From assembly GCF_020165195.1 (NCBI RefSeq), contig NZ_JAIUHR010000026.1, positions 38,364 to 102,363 on the forward strand: a stretch of DNA of 64,000 bases, given 5' to 3'. Both the position numbers and the translations under genes were made by a program. The notes under the pieces are model-generated. The model saw nothing but the letters and a program-made list of their open reading frames with translations. It searched no databases and had not been told where the DNA came from. Each line of letters opens with the position of its first letter. Position 1 is the stretch's first letter. Shown here one piece after another: positions 61,461 through 64,000 of this stretch. This stretch comes from Mesorhizobium sp. CA14. GTDB taxonomy: Bacteria > Pseudomonadota > Alphaproteobacteria > Rhizobiales > Rhizobiaceae.

Positions 61461-62380
61461 TCCTTTGCTGTGGCGAAGCGCTGATCGACATGCTGCCGCG
61501 TATCACGACGGAAGGCGAAGCGGCCTTCGCGCCCTATGTCGGCGGCGCAGTGTTCAACTCGGCGATCGCGCTTGGCCGGCTCGGCGCTCCGGCCGGCTTT
61601 TTCTCCGGCCTCTCCTCGGACCTGTTCGGCGGGCAGTTCCGCGAGGCGCTCGGCGCCAGTAAGGTGAGCTCCACCTATGCGCACACGTCCCCTCGCCCGA
61701 CGACGCTCGCCTTCGTGCGGCTCACTAACGGCCAGGCGACCTACACCTTCTATGACGAGAACACCGCCGGGCGGATGCTGACCATCGAGGACCTGCCGAA
61801 GCTCGGCGCCGAGATCGAGGCGATGCTGTTCGGCGCCATCAGCCTGATCTCCGAGCCGGCTGGATCGGCCTATGAGGAGTTCATGCGGCGCGAGCACGGG
61901 AGCCGGGTGATGATGCTCGATCCCAACATCCGGCCGAACTTCATCCCGGACAAGGCCAAACATCTGAGGCGTATCCGCGAGATGATGGCGATGGCCGACA
62001 TCGTCAAATTGTCGGACGAGGACCTCAACTGGTTCGACGAGGCCGGCTCACATGAGGACGCGGTGCGCAACTGGCTGGATCGCGGGCCGAAATTTATCGT
62101 CGTTACCCATGGCAGTGAAGGCGCGGTCGGCTACAGCAAGGACCACAAGGTCACGGTCTTGCCGCAGAAGGTGAAGGTGGTCGATACGGTCGGCGCCGGC
62201 GACACCTTCAACGCCGGCATCTTGGCCTCGCTGCATGAACAGGGCCTGCTCACCAAGGCAGCGATCGACAGCCTCTCCGAGGACGCCATCCGCAAGGCGC
62301 TGGAGCTCGGCGCCAAGGCGGCGGCTGTGACGGTGTCGCGGGCCGGCGCCAACCCGCCATGGCGGCACGAAATCGCCTGA
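61457..62380 (+). CDS. frcK: PfkB-family sugar kinase (FrcK-like fructokinase)
   Basis: A 307-aa cytoplasmic kinase of the ribokinase/PfkB family. CCGEALIDMLPR and the GGAVFNSAIALGRLGAPAGFFSGLSSDLFGGQF sugar-binding region are at the N-terminus; the C-terminal signature DTVGAGDTFNAGILASL carries the catalytic Asp. GEALIDMLP-type starts are typical of fructokinases. It would phosphorylate sugar brought in by FrcBCA. In S. meliloti frcK follows frcA; here it lies in the divergent operon with frcR and the mutarotase, whose stop codon it overlaps. Confidence 0.87.
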   Translation: MILCCGEALIDMLPRITTEGEAAFAPYVGGAVFNSAIALGRLGAPAGFFSGLSSDLFGGQFREALGASKVSSTYAHTSPRPTTLAFVRLTNGQATYTFYDENTAGRMLTIEDLPKLGAEIEAMLFGAISLISEPAGSAYEEFMRREHGSRVMMLDPNIRPNFIPDKAKHLRRIREMMAMADIVKLSDEDLNWFDEAGSHEDAVRNWLDRGPKFIVVTHGSEGAVGYSKDHKVTVLPQKVKVVDTVGAGDTFNAGILASLHEQGLLTKAAIDSLSEDAIRKALELGAKAAAVTVSRAGANPPWRHEIA

Positions 62381-62635
62381 GCGGGCGTGGGGACGGACCT
62401 GAACCCGCCCTTCATGGCCGATCACTTTATGTTTCCCATCGGTGGATCGACGCGATAAGGGGGGCCGAAAAACGCCTCTCAAAGCTCGGATTTCCGGCTT
62501 TTTCAGGCATTGCGCTGGCAAAATCTGTAACAGGCTGCGACACCTGAGCAATTTGCGCTGACCGCCACCGGCTTTCTCAGCCGGTTCAAGTCTGTTACCA
62601 GCGGGCCCGGTTTTACAGGCAGTTTCGAGGGCGAC

Positions 62636-63805
62636 ATGCAGTTCATCGATCTTGGCGCGCAGCGCGAACGTATCCGCGACCGGCTGAAGGCCGCGATCGA
62701 CAAGGTGGTCGAAGATGGCCGCTACATCCTCGGCCCCCAGGTCACCGAATTCGAAAACAAGCTCGCGGCCTATAGCGGCGTCAAGCATGTGGTCGCCTGC
62801 GCCAACGGCACCGATGCGCTGCTCCTGCCGCTGTTTGCCGCCGGCATCGGCCCGGGCGATGCGGTGTTCGTGCCGAGCTTCACCTTCGCAGCCACCGCCG
62901 AGGTCGTGGCACTCGCCAAGGCCGAGCCGGTCTTCGTCGACGTCGACCGCGACACCTACAATATCGATATCGCCAGCCTCGAGGCGGCGATCGAGATGAT
63001 CAAGAAGGAAGGAAGGCTGAAGCCGAAGGCGATCATCCCGGTCGACCTGTTCGGCCTTGCCGCCGACTATGAGGCGATCATGGCGATCGCCAAGCGCGAG
63101 AACCTCCTGGTGATTGAGGACGCCGCGCAGTCGATGGGCGGTTCCGCCGAGGGCACGACGATCGGCGGTTCCGGCGAGGCCAAGATGTGCGGCGCCTTCG
63201 GCCATGTCGGCTCGACCAGCTTTTATCCGGCGAAGCCGCTTGGCTGCTACGGCGACGGCGGCGCAATGTTCACCAATGATGCTGCGCTGGCCGACAAGCT
63301 TCGTTCCTTCGCCTTCCACGGCAAGGGTGAGACGCAATATGACAATGTCCGCGTCGGCATCAATTCGCGCCTCGACACGCTGCAGGCGGCGATCCTGATC
63401 GAAAAGCTCGCCATCCTCGAAGAGGAGATGGTGGCCAGGCAGGTGGTCGCGGACCGCTATGCCAAGGGCCTCGGCGATATCGTCAAGGCCTCGCGCAATC
63501 TCGGCCACGGCCGCTCGGCCTGGGCGCAGTATGCAATCGAGACGCCGAAGCGCGACGGGCTGAAGGCCCATCTCGGCGAGAAGGGGATTCCGTCGGTGAT
63601 CTATTACGTGAAGCCGCTGCACGAACAGGTCGCGTATAAGCATTATCCGCGCACGCCGACCGGCCTTGCCGTCTCGGAAGAACTGCCGAAGCAGATCCTC
63701 TGCCTGCCGATGCATGCCTATTTGAGCGAGTCCGATCAGGACCGCATCATCGAGACGATCCGCAATTACATCGGGTCGAACTCGGCGCACGTCGCGGCGG
63801 CCTGA
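62636..63805 (+). CDS. DegT/DnrJ/EryC1-family aminotransferase
   Basis: A 389-aa PLP enzyme that aminates keto-sugar nucleotides for surface polysaccharide or glycan synthesis. MQFIDLGAQRERIRDRLKAAIDKVVEDGRYILGPQVTEFE and the PLP-phosphate region CANGTDALLLPLFAAGIGPGDAVFVPSFTFAATAEVV are typical; the PLP lysine is in STSFYPAKPLGCYGDGGA, and VGINSRLDTLQAAIL completes the signature. The segment around GSAEGTTIGGSGEAKMCGAFGH is a small insertion relative to WecE. GAGGGCG precedes the ATG. No sugar nucleotide dehydratase lies nearby, so the substrate is unknown. The 255-bp gap before it has no gene I can support. Confidence 0.88.
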   Translation: MQFIDLGAQRERIRDRLKAAIDKVVEDGRYILGPQVTEFENKLAAYSGVKHVVACANGTDALLLPLFAAGIGPGDAVFVPSFTFAATAEVVALAKAEPVFVDVDRDTYNIDIASLEAAIEMIKKEGRLKPKAIIPVDLFGLAADYEAIMAIAKRENLLVIEDAAQSMGGSAEGTTIGGSGEAKMCGAFGHVGSTSFYPAKPLGCYGDGGAMFTNDAALADKLRSFAFHGKGETQYDNVRVGINSRLDTLQAAILIEKLAILEEEMVARQVVADRYAKGLGDIVKASRNLGHGRSAWAQYAIETPKRDGLKAHLGEKGIPSVIYYVKPLHEQVAYKHYPRTPTGLAVSEELPKQILCLPMHAYLSESDQDRIIETIRNYIGSNSAHVAAA

Positions 63806-63935
63806 TCTCCCCCCTTGAGGGGGTCGTCGCGCGTGAAGCGCCGACGCCCCTCGGTGAAGAGAAATGACGCTGGTGCTCTACGCGCGGCGACCCCCGCTGT
63901 CGCCTTCGGCGACATCTCCCCCCCAAGGGCATAGG
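63806..63935. repeat. Palindromic repeat element (family D) at the right end
   Basis: GATCTCCCCCCTTGAGGGGG at the left (about 63803-63822) faces the CATCTCCCCCCCAAGGG end at 63912-63930 in partial symmetry, and the hairpin GTCGCC-TTC-GGCGAC lies at 63899-63913. It belongs with the element between pgm and glgX. The remaining bases to 64000 show no supported gene. Confidence 0.6.
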
Positions 63936-64000
63936 CGCTAAGATAGGGTATTGCGGCGCGGAATCGGTTGTGATTCTACGCTGGGGATGAGACACGAATC

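Overview
The window looks like chromosomal DNA of a GC-rich alphaproteobacterium of the Rhizobiales, most likely Mesorhizobium or a close Phyllobacteriaceae relative. The evidence is the gene content (a betI/betC choline-O-sulfate operon, a glgPBCA-pgm-glgX glycogen operon, an frc-type fructose ABC locus, an IalB-family protein, a TIGR03808-like Tat beta-helix protein, ReAV-type asparaginase) and several families of short palindromic repeats typical of rhizobial genomes. There is one tRNA (Pro, CGG) and no rRNA, transposase, integrase, prophage or CRISPR array. The species assignment is inference.

Layout. 1-6400 is housekeeping and stress genes: a cytochrome c556-like gene cut by the left edge, superoxide dismutase, branched-chain aminotransferase, a type II haloacid dehalogenase, a Tat-exported L,D-transpeptidase, and a divergent MocR regulator / PaiB-like flavoprotein pair. 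6441-13880 is the most unusual block: one strand carries an AraC DNA-binding domain, an AT-rich gap, an unrecognised 151-aa gene translationally coupled to a 1461-aa YadA-like trimeric autotransporter, then three tightly spaced exported or membrane proteins (IalB family, an unrecognised 239-aa anchored protein, DUF4189). It reads as an adhesin operon with its own accessory proteins. 14186-22600 carries a HerA/DUF853 ATPase, a two-subunit methylmalonyl-CoA mutase whose small subunit lacks the C-terminal domain, an orphan AbrB-type antitoxin, GreA/B, a beta-helix protein and a methyltransferase. 22698-24921 is asparaginase plus thiolase.

25053-31384 is a choline-sulfate to glycine-betaine operon (betI, betC, betA, betB) with a PLP-dependent serine/threonine dehydratase embedded by overlapping start/stop codons. 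31378-33618 encodes a fusion of mannose-1-phosphate guanylyltransferase and an AGE-type isomerase. A tRNA-Pro and a ParDE toxin-antitoxin pair with a clear operator follow. 35187-40615 is an oligopeptide importer (oppA-oppB-oppC-oppDF). 40910-43107 is a TadE/TadG-like pair. 43116-56351 is the glycogen operon, read glgP-glgB-glgC-glgA-pgm-glgX-alpha-glucosidase. 56486-62380 is a fructose-type sugar ABC transporter (frcB-frcC-frcA) divergent from a ROK regulator, a FucU/RbsD mutarotase and a PfkB sugar kinase, with a fine inverted-repeat operator between them. A DegT-family aminotransferase and a repeat element close the window.

Genes are densely packed: three convergent pairs overlap at their stop codons and many operon neighbours overlap as ATGA. 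The best candidates for something undescribed are the autotransporter/IalB/DUF4189 operon, the iterated 20-bp repeats between glgC and glgA that continue the 3' end of glgC, and the serine/threonine dehydratase inside the bet operon.
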